Shown here piece after piece: positions 53,932-64,000 of a stretch of DNA of 64,000 bases. Made by a program: the position numbers and the translations under genes. The notes beneath the pieces are model-generated. The model made no database searches. It was not told where the DNA came from and was given only the letters and a program-made list of their open reading frames with translations. The first letter of the stretch is position 1; every line of letters starts with the position of its first letter. The stretch is from Pacificitalea manganoxidans (GTDB lineage: Bacteria > Pseudomonadota > Alphaproteobacteria > Rhodobacterales > Rhodobacteraceae): positions 2,604,001 through 2,668,000 of the forward strand of contig NZ_CP021404.1 in NCBI RefSeq assembly GCF_002504165.1, written 5' to 3'.

Positions 53932-55128
53932 ATGCAAAGCGATTCCCAATACCAGACTCTGATCCTTGGCGCCGGTGCCGCTGGCCTGATGTGCGCCGCC
54001 CATGCAGGCCCCGGCGTGTTGATCGTGGACCATGCCCGCGCGCCCGGCGAGAAAATCCGCATCTCCGGCGGGGGACGCTGCAATTTTACCAACATGCAGT
54101 GCAGCCCAGAGGCGTTTCTGTCCGGCAATCCGCATTTCTGCAAATCGGCGCTGAAGCGCTACACGCAGTGGGATTTCCTCGATCTGGTCGAGCAGCATCG
54201 AATCGCATGGCACGAAAAGACGCTGGGCCAGCTTTTCTGCGATGACAGCGCCCGACAGATCGTCACCATGCTCTGCGACGAAGCCCGCCGCGCCGGGGCC
54301 GATCTGTGGCTTCAGACCGGGGTTGTGGACATCCGCCATGACGGTGACGGATTCGTCGCGGTGCTGGAGCGGGACGGCGCCCGCCTCACGGTGCGCGCGC
54401 GCAATCTGGTGCTGGCGACGGGGGGCAAATCGATCCCCAAGATGGGCGCCACCGGGCTGGCCTATCGCATTGCGGAACAGTTCGGCCTGCCGGTCACCGA
54501 AACCCGCGCCGGTCTGGTGCCCTTCACCTTCGGCGAGGAAACCGGGCTAAAGCCGCTTGCCGGGATCGCGGTGCCGGGCCGGGCCGAGACTGCGGGTACC
54601 AGCTTTGACGAGGCGATCCTCTTTACCCATCGCGGGCTGTCCGGTCCCGCGATCCTGCAAGTGTCGAGCTACTGGGCCGAAGGCACGCCGGTCCGGCTTG
54701 ACCTCGCCCCCGGCGCGCCGATTTTCGAGGCCCTGCGCGCGGCGCGCCAGCAGTCCGGGCGGCGCGCGGTCGCGACGGTGCTGGCCGAGCATCTGCCCAA
54801 GCGGCTTGCGGACCATCTGGTGCAGGCCGAAGGGCTGACCGGCAATCTGGCCGATCAATCCGATGCACGGCTGCGCGCGCTGTGCGACCGGATCGCGGGG
54901 TGGGAGCTGACGCCCACCGGAACCGAAGGCTATCGCACCGCCGAAGTGACCCTAGGCGGGATCGACACGGATGCGCTCGACAGCCGGACGATGCAGGCGC
55001 GCGCGGTGCCCGGGCTCTATGCGATTGGCGAATGCGTCGACGTGACCGGCTGGCTCGGCGGCTACAATTTCCAATGGGCGTGGAGCAGCGCGGTCGCCGC
55101 AGGCCGGGCGATCATCGCAGCGGGTTAA
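53932..55128 (+). CDS. BaiN/YhiN-type (HI0933-like) FAD-dependent oxidoreductase
   Basis: A 398-residue flavoprotein. [18 protein letters not shown] starts the FAD fold near residue 8, [15 protein letters not shown] is the signature of the HI0933 family, and [17 protein letters not shown] and [27 protein letters not shown] complete it. The reaction is not established for most members. It is the only plus-strand gene within the dcw cluster and converges with murD, the two overlapping by four bases at the ends. The ATG at 53932 was preferred over a start 18 codons earlier. Confidence 0.9.
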   Translation: MQSDSQYQTLILGAGAAGLMCAAHAGPGVLIVDHARAPGEKIRISGGGRCNFTNMQCSPEAFLSGNPHFCKSALKRYTQWDFLDLVEQHRIAWHEKTLGQLFCDDSARQIVTMLCDEARRAGADLWLQTGVVDIRHDGDGFVAVLERDGARLTVRARNLVLATGGKSIPKMGATGLAYRIAEQFGLPVTETRAGLVPFTFGEETGLKPLAGIAVPGRAETAGTSFDEAILFTHRGLSGPAILQVSSYWAEGTPVRLDLAPGAPIFEALRAARQQSGRRAVATVLAEHLPKRLADHLVQAEGLTGNLADQSDARLRALCDRIAGWELTPTGTEGYRTAEVTLGGIDTDALDSRTMQARAVPGLYAIGECVDVTGWLGGYNFQWAWSSAVAAGRAIIAAG

Positions 55129-56528
55129 TCCGTCAAGGCGGTCACACGGGCGATGAAATCCTCGCCGCGCTTCTCGAAACTGTCATACTGGTCGAAACTT
55201 GCAGCGGCCGGGGCGAGCAGCACGGTCTCGCCGGATGCAGCCTCGGCATGAGCGCGGGCGACGGCAACCTCCATCGTCTCGCAAACCTCCGCCTCGGCCC
55301 CCGGCCCCAGCCGCAGCGCAAAGCCTTCGGCCTCGCGCCCGATGACATAGGCCTTCACCACCCGGCCCAGATGCGGATGCAGCGCGTCGAGCCCGCCTTC
55401 CTTCTCCAGTCCGCCGCAGATCCAGCGGATACGATCAAACGCCTGCAAGGCCTTGGCGGCGCTGTCGACATTGGTGGCCTTGCTGTCATTGACCCAACGC
55501 ACGCCCCCGGCCTCGGCCACGATCTGGGAGCGGTGCGGCAGCCCCGCAAAATCGGCAAAGCCCGCTTCGATCTGGCGTGGCCCTAAACCCAGCGCGCGAC
55601 AGGCCGCATAGGCGGCGCAGGCATTCTGGTGGTTATGCGCGCCCGGCAAGCCCGGGATTGCACGCAGATCGATGGAGCCGATCTGACGGCTTTTGCGATA
55701 TTCCGACAGGAACCCCTTGCGCGCAAAGACCGACCAGCCCGGACCGTCGAGCTTTTGCCCCGATGACACCCGGATCACGCGATCATCGCCCGGTCCCACC
55801 GCCAATTGCCCGGCCAGAAATAGCCCCTCCGGCTCATCCACGCCGACCACCGCACGGTCCGGTCCGCCCTCGGCAAAAAGCCGGCGCTTGGCCGCGAAAT
55901 AGCCGCCCATGCCGCCATGGCGATCCAAATGATCAGGGGTCAGGTTGGTGAACACCGCCACATCGGGGGTGATGGCGCGGGCCAGCTCGGTCTGGTAGCT
56001 CGACAGTTCCAACACCACGACCGAATGATCTTCCGCCGGATCGATATCGAGCACACCGCGCCCGATATTGCCCGCCAGTTGCACGGGGCGCCCGACGCTG
56101 CGCAGCACATGATGGATCAATGCCGAAGTGGTTGACTTCCCGTTGGAGCCGGTGACGGCCACGACCTTTGGCATACCCGAAAACTGGTCCCAGTCCTCGG
56201 TCGCCCAAGACCGGAAAAACAGCCCGATATCATTGTCCACCGGCACGCCTGCGCGCAACGCATTGGCGATGGCCGCGTGGGGGTGAGGATAGAGGTGCGG
56301 AATACCCGGCGACACGACAAGCAACGCCACCCCTTCGAATGCGCCCGCACCGGTCAGGTCGCGCAGCTCCCAGCCTTCGGCCTCCGCCGCCGCGCGCCCT
56401 GTCGCCCCGTCATCCCAGACCAGCACCTGCGCGCCGCCAGCCGCGAGCGCCTTTGCCGCACTCAGCCCCGAGCGTCCCAGCCCGAGAACCGCGATGGTCT
56501 GACCTTCGACATCCTGAACCGGAATCAT
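55125..56528 (-). CDS. murD: UDP-N-acetylmuramoylalanine--D-glutamate ligase
   Basis: A 467-residue Mur ligase adding D-glutamate. [22 protein letters not shown] is the UDP domain loop, [21 protein letters not shown] the ATP loop, then [11 protein letters not shown] and [19 protein letters not shown], which are MurD-specific. It is separated from mraY by the SDR gene. It overlaps the flavoprotein gene end to end by four bases. Confidence 0.96.
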   Translation of the reverse strand: MIPVQDVEGQTIAVLGLGRSGLSAAKALAAGGAQVLVWDDGATGRAAAEAEGWELRDLTGAGAFEGVALLVVSPGIPHLYPHPHAAIANALRAGVPVDNDIGLFFRSWATEDWDQFSGMPKVVAVTGSNGKSTTSALIHHVLRSVGRPVQLAGNIGRGVLDIDPAEDHSVVVLELSSYQTELARAITPDVAVFTNLTPDHLDRHGGMGGYFAAKRRLFAEGGPDRAVVGVDEPEGLFLAGQLAVGPGDDRVIRVSSGQKLDGPGWSVFARKGFLSEYRKSRQIGSIDLRAIPGLPGAHNHQNACAAYAACRALGLGPRQIEAGFADFAGLPHRSQIVAEAGGVRWVNDSKATNVDSAAKALQAFDRIRWICGGLEKEGGLDALHPHLGRVVKAYVIGREAEGFALRLGPGAEAEVCETMEVAVARAHAEAASGETVLLAPAAASFDQYDSFEKRGEDFIARVTALTD

Positions 56529-56637
56529 GCTTTGCCCTTTCGCCTTGCGCGTCCGCCCCTCGCTAGCATGGGGTCAGACGCGCCGCATCTGGTTTCAATA
56601 TGGCCTAAATATCCCCGCCGGAGGCTCCTGCCCCCGC

Positions 56638-57294
56638 CTACCACGCTGCCGGTTGGCCTTGGTGGAAAAACCCGCCCGTTGGCCCGTCTTCGGGCAGCAA
56701 TGCCAGCGCGACGATCTCGGCCGCCGCGTCCTCGACCCGGCGTGGCGCGGATGTGCCGCCCATATCTGTAGCGACCCAGCCGGGATCGACGGCATTGATA
56801 AGGATGCAGGGGTCCAGTTCCCGCGCCAATACCACCGTCAGCGCGTTGAGCGCAGCCTTGGACACGCCGTAGCCGTTGGGGCCGGGAATGCCCTTGGCAA
56901 AACTGCCCATCGAAGAAGACACATTGACGATCCGCCCCATCCCGCGCGCGGACATCCCCGGCGCCAAGGCCCGGATCAGCAGGAACGGCGCGGTGAGCAT
57001 CACCTGCAGGGACGTGCCCAGCCCTTCGGGTCGGTCCATCAGCGGCGCGTCGATGAACAGCCCCGCATTGTTGATGAGGATGTCGAATTCGGCGTCGATC
57101 ACCGGCTGCATGGTCGTGGGCGCCGCGAGATCCATCTGCATCCAGCCGCAGCCCAGTTCAGCGCCGACCCGCGCGCCCGCCGCCGGATCGCGCGCGGTGA
57201 TCGTCACCGCCACGCCCGCGCGCACCAGTTGCGCCGCCACCTCGCGGCCGATGCCGCGCGTGCCGCCGGTGACCAGCGCGCGCAGCGCGGTCAT
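56638..57294 (-). CDS. Short-chain dehydrogenase/reductase inserted in the dcw cluster
   Basis: A 218-residue classical SDR: coenzyme loop ALVTGGTRGIGREVA near residue 5-19, NNAGLF, catalytic serine in VNVSSSMG and the Y-x-x-x-K pair in GYGVSKAAL, then DPGWVATDMGG. The basic residue after the GTRGIG loop (R) is compatible with NADP, but the substrate is unknown. It is translationally coupled to mraY by a TGATG overlap and followed by murD after 109 bp. Confidence 0.9.
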   Translation of the reverse strand: MTALRALVTGGTRGIGREVAAQLVRAGVAVTITARDPAAGARVGAELGCGWMQMDLAAPTTMQPVIDAEFDILINNAGLFIDAPLMDRPEGLGTSLQVMLTAPFLLIRALAPGMSARGMGRIVNVSSSMGSFAKGIPGPNGYGVSKAALNALTVVLARELDPCILINAVDPGWVATDMGGTSAPRRVEDAAAEIVALALLPEDGPTGGFFHQGQPAAW

Positions 57295-58379
57295 CAGCGC
57301 ACCTTCAGCGTCGCCAGACCGATCAGCGCAAGGATCAGCGAAATGATCCAGAACCGGATCACGATCTGCGGTTCGGCCCAGCCGCGTTTTTCGAAATGGT
57401 GGTGGATCGGCGCCATCAGGAACACCCGTTTACCGGTGCGCTTGAAATAGGCGACCTGAATGATGACCGACAGCGCCTCGACGACAAAGACACCGCCGAC
57501 GATGGCCAGAACGATCTCGTGCTTGGTTGCCACCGCGATCGCGCCCAGCGCGCCGCCCAGCGCAAGCGAGCCGGTATCGCCCATGAACACCGCTGCGGGC
57601 GGGGCGTTATACCACAGAAAGCCAAGCCCGCCGCCGATGAGCCCTGCAGAGAAGATCAGCAACTCGCCCGTCCCCGGCACGTAATGCACGTCGAGATATT
57701 CGGTAAAGTCGGTCCGCCCCACCGCATAGGCGATAACACCGAGCGTGCCCGCGGCGATCATGACCGGCATGATCGCCAGCCCGTCGAGCCCATCGGTCAG
57801 GTTCACCGCATTGGCCGATCCCACAATCACGATCATCGCGAACGGAATAAAAAACCATCCCATGTCCAGCAACACGTTCTTGTAGATCGGCAGCGCCAGT
57901 TGACCCGAAAGCTCTTCGGGATGAGCCCATGCGCAGACCACAGCGGCGACGAATGCAATCGCAAAGCCCAGGGCAAGGCGCAGCTTGCCCGACAGGCCCG
58001 CATGATTGTTCTTGGTCACCTTATGGTAGTCATCGACGAAACCGATGGCGCCAAAGCCCATGGTCACGCCCAGCACGACCCAGACAAACGCGATGTCGAG
58101 CCGCGCCCAAAGCAATGTCGACACGACCAGCGCCCCAAGGATCAGCACCCCGCCCATCGTCGGCGTGCCCGCCTTGGAGGCGATATGGCTTTCGGGGCCG
58201 TCTTCGCGGATCGGCTGACCGTTCGACTGCCGCTTGCGCAGCAGGTTGATCAGTGGACGCCCGAACAGGAAGCCAAAGACCAGCGCGGTAAAGAACGCGC
58301 CTCCAGCCCGAAAGGTGATGTAGCGAAAGAGGTTGAAGAAATCCCCCCCGTCCGACAGGCCGGTCAACCAGTAGAGCAT
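57294..58379 (-). CDS. mraY: Phospho-N-acetylmuramoyl-pentapeptide-transferase
   Basis: A 361-residue polytopic enzyme with ten spans that makes lipid [38 protein letters not shown] (catalytic aspartates), [14 protein letters not shown] and [17 protein letters not shown], and the magnesium-site histidines in [12 protein letters not shown] are all intact. The stop overlaps the SDR start by one base. Confidence 0.98.
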   Translation of the reverse strand: MLYWLTGLSDGGDFFNLFRYITFRAGGAFFTALVFGFLFGRPLINLLRKRQSNGQPIREDGPESHIASKAGTPTMGGVLILGALVVSTLLWARLDIAFVWVVLGVTMGFGAIGFVDDYHKVTKNNHAGLSGKLRLALGFAIAFVAAVVCAWAHPEELSGQLALPIYKNVLLDMGWFFIPFAMIVIVGSANAVNLTDGLDGLAIMPVMIAAGTLGVIAYAVGRTDFTEYLDVHYVPGTGELLIFSAGLIGGGLGFLWYNAPPAAVFMGDTGSLALGGALGAIAVATKHEIVLAIVGGVFVVEALSVIIQVAYFKRTGKRVFLMAPIHHHFEKRGWAEPQIVIRFWIISLILALIGLATLKVR

Positions 58380-58466
58380 CCGCTGCGCGCCTCTTGTTCT
58401 TGTGTCACGTCATGTCCCGCGCGCGCCCGATCATGCAGGGCACAGGCATTGCCAGGGGGCGCGGGC

Positions 58467-59900
58467 TCAGTCCTGCGGGCCCGCTTGGCCCAATTTGCGA
58501 ATGGCGTCAACAACCCGCGCCAGTCCTGTGCCGAGAGAGGCCTTAATCAGCACGACATCGCCGGCATCGACCTGCCCATGCACGGCAGCAGCCAGATCGG
58601 CGGATGTGTCGGTGGCGAGGCCACGCTTTTCCTCGGGCAAGGCCTCGTGCAGCGCCCGGCTCAGCGGCCCCACGCAATGCACCCGGTCGATCCGTGCCAT
58701 TGCCGGATGCGCCGCCAATGCGGCGTGGAGCGCGGTCGCATCGGCGCCAAGTTCGCGCATGTCGCCCAGCACGGCGATGCGGCGGCCACGCCGCACCCGG
58801 CCCAGACCGTCACGCGGCTCGGACGCCGCCAGCATGTCCAGCGCCGCGCCCATCGAGGCGGGGTTCGCATTATAGGAATCGTCGATCAGGTCCAGCGTCA
58901 CATCCGGGTCGCCCTTGTCGAGCCGCACGGTTTCGCGGGCACCGCGCCCCGCCAGCGGATGCCAGCCCGCCAAATCGGTCGCACAAACGGCAAGGTCGGC
59001 CCCCGCCGCCTGTGCGGCTGCCAGCGCGCCAAGCCCGTTCATCGCGAAATGCGTTCCCGGCGTGGCCAGCTTGAACACCAGCGGGCCGGTGGGCGTGTCG
59101 GCGCTGACCACAGTCTGTCCTCCCGCCGCTTGCACTCCTATCAGGCGGAACCCGTCCTTAGCCGAGCGACCAAACAGGATCGGCGCGGTATCGAGCCGGG
59201 CGGCCCGATCCAACAGGACCGGCGCGGTGTCGATATCGGCAGGCAGCACGGCGATGCCGTTTGCCACCAGTCCATCCATCAGGGCGGCTTTCTCGGCCGC
59301 GATGCCTTCGATCCCGTCGAAGGCTTCCATATGAGCTGCGGCCACCGTGGTGATGAGCGCCACGTCAAGCTGCGCGAGATCGGCCAGCGGGGCGATTTCA
59401 CCGGGGTGGTTCATGCCGATCTCGATCACCGCGTAATCGGCAGTCTGGGGCATCCGCGCCAGCGTCAGGGGCACGCCCCAGTGATTGTTGTAGCTTTTCT
59501 CGGAGGCATGGACCCGGCCCTGCCGCGCAAGCATCACCCGCAGCATTTCCTTGGTCGAGGTTTTCCCGACCGAGCCGGTGACGCCGATCACCCGCGCAGC
59601 GGTGCGCGCGCGGGCGAAACGCGCCATCGCTTCCAACGCCGTCAGCACGTCATCGACGATCAGCAACGGCGCGTCTTCGCGCAGGCCTTCGGGGACGCGT
59701 GACACCAACGCCGCCGCCGCGCCGCGATCCAGCGCGTCACCGACGAAGTCATGCCCGTCACGCTGATCGGTCAGCGCCACGAACAAATCACCCTGCTCGA
59801 TGCTGCGGGTATCGATCGAGACACCGCGCGCCTGCCAGTCGCCGCACAGGGTGCCACCGGTGGCTTGGGCCGCGTCCGCAGCCGTCCAGAGCACGCTCAT
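58467..59900 (-). CDS. murF: UDP-MurNAc-tripeptide--D-Ala-D-Ala ligase
   Basis: A 477-residue Mur ligase attaching D-Ala-D-Ala. SIDTRSIEQGDLFVAL (UDP-binding domain), VIGVTGSVGKTSTKEMLRVML (ATP loop), EIGMNHPGEI and DDSYNANPASMGAAL (MurF-specific) are clear. It overlaps murE by four bases and is followed by mraY after 87 bp. Confidence 0.97.
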   Translation of the reverse strand: MSVLWTAADAAQATGGTLCGDWQARGVSIDTRSIEQGDLFVALTDQRDGHDFVGDALDRGAAAALVSRVPEGLREDAPLLIVDDVLTALEAMARFARARTAARVIGVTGSVGKTSTKEMLRVMLARQGRVHASEKSYNNHWGVPLTLARMPQTADYAVIEIGMNHPGEIAPLADLAQLDVALITTVAAAHMEAFDGIEGIAAEKAALMDGLVANGIAVLPADIDTAPVLLDRAARLDTAPILFGRSAKDGFRLIGVQAAGGQTVVSADTPTGPLVFKLATPGTHFAMNGLGALAAAQAAGADLAVCATDLAGWHPLAGRGARETVRLDKGDPDVTLDLIDDSYNANPASMGAALDMLAASEPRDGLGRVRRGRRIAVLGDMRELGADATALHAALAAHPAMARIDRVHCVGPLSRALHEALPEEKRGLATDTSADLAAAVHGQVDAGDVVLIKASLGTGLARVVDAIRKLGQAGPQD

Positions 59901-61387
59901 GTCACCTTCCCGTCCAGCGCCGCAACCGCGACGGAGGCCTGTTCCACATCGTCAAAGGGATAAACATCATCGCCAACGATCTGGCCGGTCTCATGCCCCT
60001 TGCCCGCGATCAGCAGCACATCGCCCGGCCCCAGCGCATCGACCCCGCGCAGGATCGCCTCGGCCCGGTCGGCAACTTCGGTCGCGTCGGGACAGGCGGC
60101 CATGATGTCCGCCCGGATCGCAGCGGGATCTTCGGACCGGGGGTTGTCGTCGGTGACGAACAGCACATCGGCATGTTCCGCCGCCGCCGCCCCCATCAGC
60201 GGGCGTTTGCCCCGATCCCGGTCGCCCCCGGCCCCGAACACCACGACAAGCCGCCCCATCACATGTGGGCGCAGCGCCTGAATGGCGGTGGCCAGCGCAT
60301 CGGGCGTGTGGGCGTAATCGACGTAAACCGCCGCGCCGTTCTCGCGCGTCGCGGCCAGTTGCATGCGTCCGCGCACGGTGGTCAGCTGCGACAGAGCGTT
60401 GAACACCTCCACCGGGTCCGACCCGGCGGCGATGACAAGCCCTGCGGCGATCATCACGTTTTCAGCCTGAAACCCGCCGATCAGGTTCAGCCGGGCCTGC
60501 CGCGCCGTGCCGTCCCAGACGAATCGCAGATCCTGTCCGGTCATGTCGAATCGCTGTCCCACGATCGACAGGTCATTGTTGTGTTCGCGCCCCACCCGGA
60601 TGACCCGCAAATCATAGGCGCGTGCAATGGCGGCCATATCCGGCCCGCGGGCGTCGTCCATGTTGATGACTGCGACCGCATCGGGCGGCAGCACCCGGTC
60701 AAACAGCCCGGCCTTGGCACCGAAATAGGCGTCGAAACCTTCGTGGTAGTCGAGGTGATCCTGCGAGAAGTTGGTGAACCCACCGGCGACCAGCTGCACC
60801 CCGTCGAGCCGCTTTTGCGCCAGCCCGTGAGAGGAGGCCTCCATCGCGGCATGGGTCACACCGGCGCCCGCGGCCTCCGCCAGCGCGCGGTGCAGGGTGA
60901 TCGGCTCGGGCGTCGTATGCGCCAGCGGCGCCTGCCACGCACCTTCGATGCCGGTGGTGCCGACATTGATGGCCGACAGGCCCATCGCGCTCCAGATCTG
61001 GCGGGTGAAACTTGCGACGCTGGTTTTGCCGTTGGTGCCGGTGACTGCGACCATCACATCGGGCTGCGCGCCGAACCACAGAGCCGCTGCGCCCGCCAAC
61101 GCCTCGCGCGGGTCTTCGACGATGACCAAAGCCGCATCGGCCGCGTCGATTTCGGCCTCGGCCAGCCGTGCGCCTTCGGCATCGGTCAGAATCGCCACAG
61201 CCCCCTGCCGCAGGGCAAAAGAGATGAATTCACCGCCATGCACCCGCGTGCCGGGAAGGGCCGCGAACAAGTAGCCTTCGCGCACCTCGCGACTGTCCAC
61301 GGCCATGCCCGTAATCCGCGCCTCGCGGCCATGAGAGGCCGTCAGGCCTAGCTCCGCCAGTGTCGTCGCCTTGCCTGTCTCGCGCAT
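59897..61387 (-). CDS. murE: UDP-MurNAc-L-Ala-D-Glu--2,6-diaminopimelate ligase
   Basis: A 496-residue Mur ligase. GMAVDSREVREGYLFAALPG in the first domain, VAVTGTNGKTSVASFTRQIW at the ATP site, MEASSHGLAQKRLDGV and the specificity motif TDDNPRSEDPAAI; the DNPR sequence marks meso-diaminopimelate as substrate. Length is normal. It is tightly packed between ftsI and murF. Confidence 0.97.
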   Translation of the reverse strand: MRETGKATTLAELGLTASHGREARITGMAVDSREVREGYLFAALPGTRVHGGEFISFALRQGAVAILTDAEGARLAEAEIDAADAALVIVEDPREALAGAAALWFGAQPDVMVAVTGTNGKTSVASFTRQIWSAMGLSAINVGTTGIEGAWQAPLAHTTPEPITLHRALAEAAGAGVTHAAMEASSHGLAQKRLDGVQLVAGGFTNFSQDHLDYHEGFDAYFGAKAGLFDRVLPPDAVAVINMDDARGPDMAAIARAYDLRVIRVGREHNNDLSIVGQRFDMTGQDLRFVWDGTARQARLNLIGGFQAENVMIAAGLVIAAGSDPVEVFNALSQLTTVRGRMQLAATRENGAAVYVDYAHTPDALATAIQALRPHVMGRLVVVFGAGGDRDRGKRPLMGAAAAEHADVLFVTDDNPRSEDPAAIRADIMAACPDATEVADRAEAILRGVDALGPGDVLLIAGKGHETGQIVGDDVYPFDDVEQASVAVAALDGKVT

Positions 61388-61400
61388 GAGATATTCCCCG

Positions 61401-63182
61401 TCAGTTCGATGCGCGTATTAACGCAGGCGGGGTGCCGGGTTCAACGGTCGGTCTGAGCCCCAGAAGCGGAGCGGTGCGGCGGATCATTTCGGCGGCGATG
61501 GGCACAGCCGTCCAGCCCGCGGTGCGGCGCGGCTCCGAGCCGCTGGTTTCGACGCCTTCGTCGAGCGTGACGATCAACACATATTTGGGGTCGTGGGCCG
61601 GGAAGATCGACGCGAAGGTGGCGATCACCTTGTCGTCATAGTAGCCACCGCGCGGCTTTGGCTTATCCGCCGAGCCGGTTTTGCCGCCGACCGCGTAGCC
61701 CGCCACCTCGCCAAAGCTGGCGGTGCCGCGGGTCACCACCTGCCGCAGCATCGACCGCGATTCCGCAGAAACCCGCTCCGACACCACGCGCGGGCCGGGG
61801 GCGACGTAGTCCTGTTTAATCAGCGTCGGTTGCACGCGGGTGCCGCCGTTGAGCAGCGAGGCATAGGCGGAAGCCAGGTGCAGCGGGCTCGACGACAGGC
61901 CGTGCCCGTAGGAGATGGTCATCGCCGACAGTTCCGACCAGTTCGGCGGCAGCAGCGGCTTGCCCGTCGGCGCCTCGATCAACTCCACCGGGGTCGGCTC
62001 GAAGAAGCCCAGCGACTTGAGAAACTCCTGCTGCCGCTCCGCGCCGATCTGCATGGCGATGCGCGCTGTGCCGACGTTCGAGCTTTCGACGATGACGTCG
62101 GTCGCGCTGAGCGAGGGTCCGTAATTGTGGAAATCGTTGATGCGGAACCGGCCCCACGTCAGCGGCCCCGTAGTATCGATCATGGTGTTGGCGTTCAGCA
62201 GCCCCAGCTCCATCGCCTGCGCCACGGCAAAGATCTTGAAGGTCGAGCCCAGCTCATAGACCCCCTGCACCGCGCGGTTGAACAGCGGGCTGTCGGATTG
62301 GTCCCCAACCAGAAGCGCGCGGGGCCGGTTATTGGGGTCGAAATCGGGCAGCGAGGTCATCGACACGATCTCGCCCGTCTTGATGTCCATCAGCACCGAG
62401 GCCGCGCCTTTGGCGTTCATCAGCATCATGCCGCCTTCCAGCACCTCGCGCGCAGCGGCCTGCACCGTCAGATCAATCGACAGCTTCAGCGGCTGACCGC
62501 CACGCGCCGGGTCGCGCAATTCCTTATCATAGGCCTTTTCGATGCCGGCGGTGCCGATCACCTCCGCCGAATGCACACCTTCGCGGCCAAAGCTCGCCCC
62601 GCCCAGAATATGCGCGGCGAGCTTCCCGTTGGGATAAAGCCGCATCTCGCGCGGGCCAAACAACAGACCGGGATCGCCCACGTCATGCACGGCCTGCATC
62701 TGTTCGGGGCTTAGCTTCTTCTTGATCCAGATGAATTTGCGTTTACCCGTGAACTGCCGGACCAGCGTTTCCTCGTCCAGATCAGGGAAGATTTCGACAA
62801 GCTTGCGGGCCGCGCCACGCTTATCCACCATCAGCGGCGGCTGGGCATAAAGCGAATGGGTAGCAAGGTTGGTGGCAAGGATCCGTCCATTGCGGTCCAC
62901 GATATCGGCGCGCTGCGCCACGATCGGGTTGCCGGAGGCGATGGCCTGCGGTTCCTGCGGCTCGGAATTGGCCAGATGCCCCATACGGGTGCCAACGACC
63001 GCGAAAGCACAGAAGAAGCACACCCCCAGCACAAACAACCGCCCCTCGGCTTTCAGCCGGAGGCGGTCGCGCTGCGATTCGTGGCGGATGCGGAGGTTCT
63101 CGCGTTCGATCGCGTCGGGGTTTTCGCCCTTCTCACGGGCCGACAGGATGCGCGCCAATGGGCGCAGGGGCGTGCGTATCAT
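61401..63182 (-). CDS. ftsI: Septal peptidoglycan transpeptidase FtsI (PBP3)
   Basis: A 593-residue class B penicillin-binding protein with a basic cytoplasmic tail, one membrane span near 49-66, a pedestal domain (RADIVDRNGRILATNL) and a transpeptidase domain with S313TFK, S367SN and K501TGS. It crosslinks septal peptidoglycan in partnership with FtsW. It overlaps ftsL by four bases. Confidence 0.97.
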   Translation of the reverse strand: MIRTPLRPLARILSAREKGENPDAIERENLRIRHESQRDRLRLKAEGRLFVLGVCFFCAFAVVGTRMGHLANSEPQEPQAIASGNPIVAQRADIVDRNGRILATNLATHSLYAQPPLMVDKRGAARKLVEIFPDLDEETLVRQFTGKRKFIWIKKKLSPEQMQAVHDVGDPGLLFGPREMRLYPNGKLAAHILGGASFGREGVHSAEVIGTAGIEKAYDKELRDPARGGQPLKLSIDLTVQAAAREVLEGGMMLMNAKGAASVLMDIKTGEIVSMTSLPDFDPNNRPRALLVGDQSDSPLFNRAVQGVYELGSTFKIFAVAQAMELGLLNANTMIDTTGPLTWGRFRINDFHNYGPSLSATDVIVESSNVGTARIAMQIGAERQQEFLKSLGFFEPTPVELIEAPTGKPLLPPNWSELSAMTISYGHGLSSSPLHLASAYASLLNGGTRVQPTLIKQDYVAPGPRVVSERVSAESRSMLRQVVTRGTASFGEVAGYAVGGKTGSADKPKPRGGYYDDKVIATFASIFPAHDPKYVLIVTLDEGVETSGSEPRRTAGWTAVPIAAEMIRRTAPLLGLRPTVEPGTPPALIRASN

Positions 63183-63550
63183 GGCCGGTCCTCATCGAGA
63201 TCGTTCTGCGCGGTCTCGATCCGGCCCATCAACTCGATCGGATCGGTGATCGGCAGCAATTCGGGCTGCGGAAACACCACCTGCTCGACATCGCTGAACT
63301 GTTCGGGCTCCAACGGCAGCAGGCCCAGCCGGTCGAAATTGATCTCCGCCAGTTCGTTGAGCCGTTCGGGCCGGTTGAGATAGGCCCACTCCGCCCGCTG
63401 CACAGCCAGCGCCTCATGCAGGCTGCCGATGTCGCGTTGAAGCCGCGCCACATCCCGCAGCGCCCGCTGGGTTCGGTAGTTTTCCTGATAGGCCCAGAAG
63501 GCCAACGCCATCACCGCAAGAGCGGAAAACACATAGAAGAAGCCGCGCAT
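63179..63550 (-). CDS. ftsL: Cell division protein FtsL
   Basis: A 123-residue bitopic protein: MRGFFYVFSALAVMALAFWAYQENY membrane span near residues 3-21, then a coiled coil (RDVARLQRDIGSLHEALAVQRAEWAYLNRPERL), the typical FtsL pattern ending in the conserved L-N-R-P-E-R-L. It forms a complex with FtsB and FtsQ. Its position between rsmH and ftsI supports the call. Confidence 0.93.
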   Translation of the reverse strand: MRGFFYVFSALAVMALAFWAYQENYRTQRALRDVARLQRDIGSLHEALAVQRAEWAYLNRPERLNELAEINFDRLGLLPLEPEQFSDVEQVVFPQPELLPITDPIELMGRIETAQNDLDEDRP

Positions 63551-63553
63551 CCG

Positions 63554-64000
63554 TTAATCCTTCCACCAGCTTGCCGGGCCGGGCAGGCCCATTTCGCTGC
63601 GATCCACACCGCCCGCAGGCAGGCTCGTGCGCCGGGCCACGCGCAGCTTGGCCGAACGCGCGCGGGGGTTGGCCGCGATCTCCCCGTCCGTCGGGCCAAT
63701 CGCCTTGCGCGTCAGCAGATCCCACTGCGCCACCGGGGCGGCGTCTGCGTCTGTCTCGCGGGCGTATTTGTTGACCTGCGCCTTAGGGGCCGAGCGGGCC
63801 TGCAAATAACGTTTAACCACTCGATCTTCGAGGCTGTGGAAAGTGACGACCGCCAGCATCCCCCCCGGTGCCAAGGCGCGTTCCGCCGCTTCCAGCCCGG
63901 CGATCAATTCGCCGAATTCGTCGTTCACCGCGATGCGTATCGCCTGAAAGCTGCGGGTTGCGGGGTGAATCTGGCCGGGCTTGCCGGGTTTGGGGCGCGG
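63554..64000 (-). CDS. rsmH: 16S rRNA (cytosine-1402-N4)-methyltransferase, N-terminus cut by window edge
   Basis: The frame is open to the right edge and contains the C-terminal ~148 residues of Rsm[46 protein letters not shown] and a tail with [14 protein letters not shown]. RsmH methylates C1402 in the ribosomal P site. It is the usual first or second gene of the dcw cluster, and mraZ would be expected beyond the edge. Confidence 0.96.
   Translation of the reverse strand, partial: PRPKPGKPGQIHPATRSFQAIRIAVNDEFGELIAGLEAAERALAPGGMLAVVTFHSLEDRVVKRYLQARSAPKAQVNKYARETDADAAPVAQWDLLTRKAIGPTDGEIAANPRARSAKLRVARRTSLPAGGVDRSEMGLPGPASWWKD

Noticed and set aside
57396-59702. A 768-residue plus-strand open frame opposite mraY and murF
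   Set aside because: It is antisense to two essential genes whose motifs are complete, and shows no domain of its own.

Overview
The window is GC-rich chromosomal DNA from an alphaproteobacterium, most likely a member of the Rhodobacterales (Rhodobacteraceae/Roseobacter group). The lines of evidence are a complete division and cell wall (dcw) cluster carrying a DUF2484-type membrane gene, a histidine tRNA without an encoded G-1 and with A73, MmcB, DUF1127 and DUF6324-like genes, and the general gene style. No phage, insertion sequence or CRISPR array was seen. The taxonomic call is an inference from gene content.

Left third (1-21,900). A truncated EamA-type permease is followed by 1.4 kb holding a tandem array of a roughly 205-bp repeat. 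Then come gatC-gatA, an excalibur-domain lipoprotein, a peptidoglycan amidase, a second short array of the same repeat, the RNase P RNA gene and rpmG. A TPP riboswitch precedes a tightly overlapping ten-gene thiamine operon (thiD-thiO-thiS-thiG-thiE-thiF-thiY-tenA-thiZ-thiX) that joins thiazole synthesis to pyrimidine salvage; thiC is not in it. After it lie a Bax-inhibitor-1 protein, a divergent DUF1127/LysR pair, a quinone oxidoreductase, an XRE regulator, a HisN-type phosphatase, an 8-oxoguanine deaminase and an alpha/beta hydrolase.

Middle (21,900-39,300). A nine-gene minus-strand operon encodes a polar amino acid type ABC transporter plus gamma-glutamylation enzymes: two glutamine synthetase-like ligases, a class I amidotransferase, a PuuB-like oxidase and a DegT-family aminotransferase. 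It looks like an amine catabolic pathway. After it come a TerB-family protein, a divergent AraC/F420-reductase-like pair that may be imported, three tRNA genes (Arg-CCG, Val-TAC, His-GTG), DUF6324-like and mmcB genes, a candidate structured RNA with its own terminator-like hairpin, a glycosyltransferase, and a two-gene operon of a coiled-coil membrane protein and a ClpP-fold periplasmic protein.

Right third (39,300-64,000). This is the dcw cluster on the minus strand, read from right to left: rsmH(partial)-ftsL-ftsI-murE-murF-mraY-SDR-murD-ftsW-murG-murC-DUF2484-murB-ddl-ftsQ-ftsA-ftsZ-lpxC-bamD-recN. It is interrupted by one plus-strand flavoprotein gene between ftsW and murD.

The most unusual signal is the repeat family at 953-2035 and 5579-5989. 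Its terminal hairpin changes from C-G pairs through G-T wobbles to T-A pairs across copies, which suggests selection on an RNA fold. The gamma-glutamylation operon and the structured segment at 35,850-36,145 are the next best candidates for new biology.
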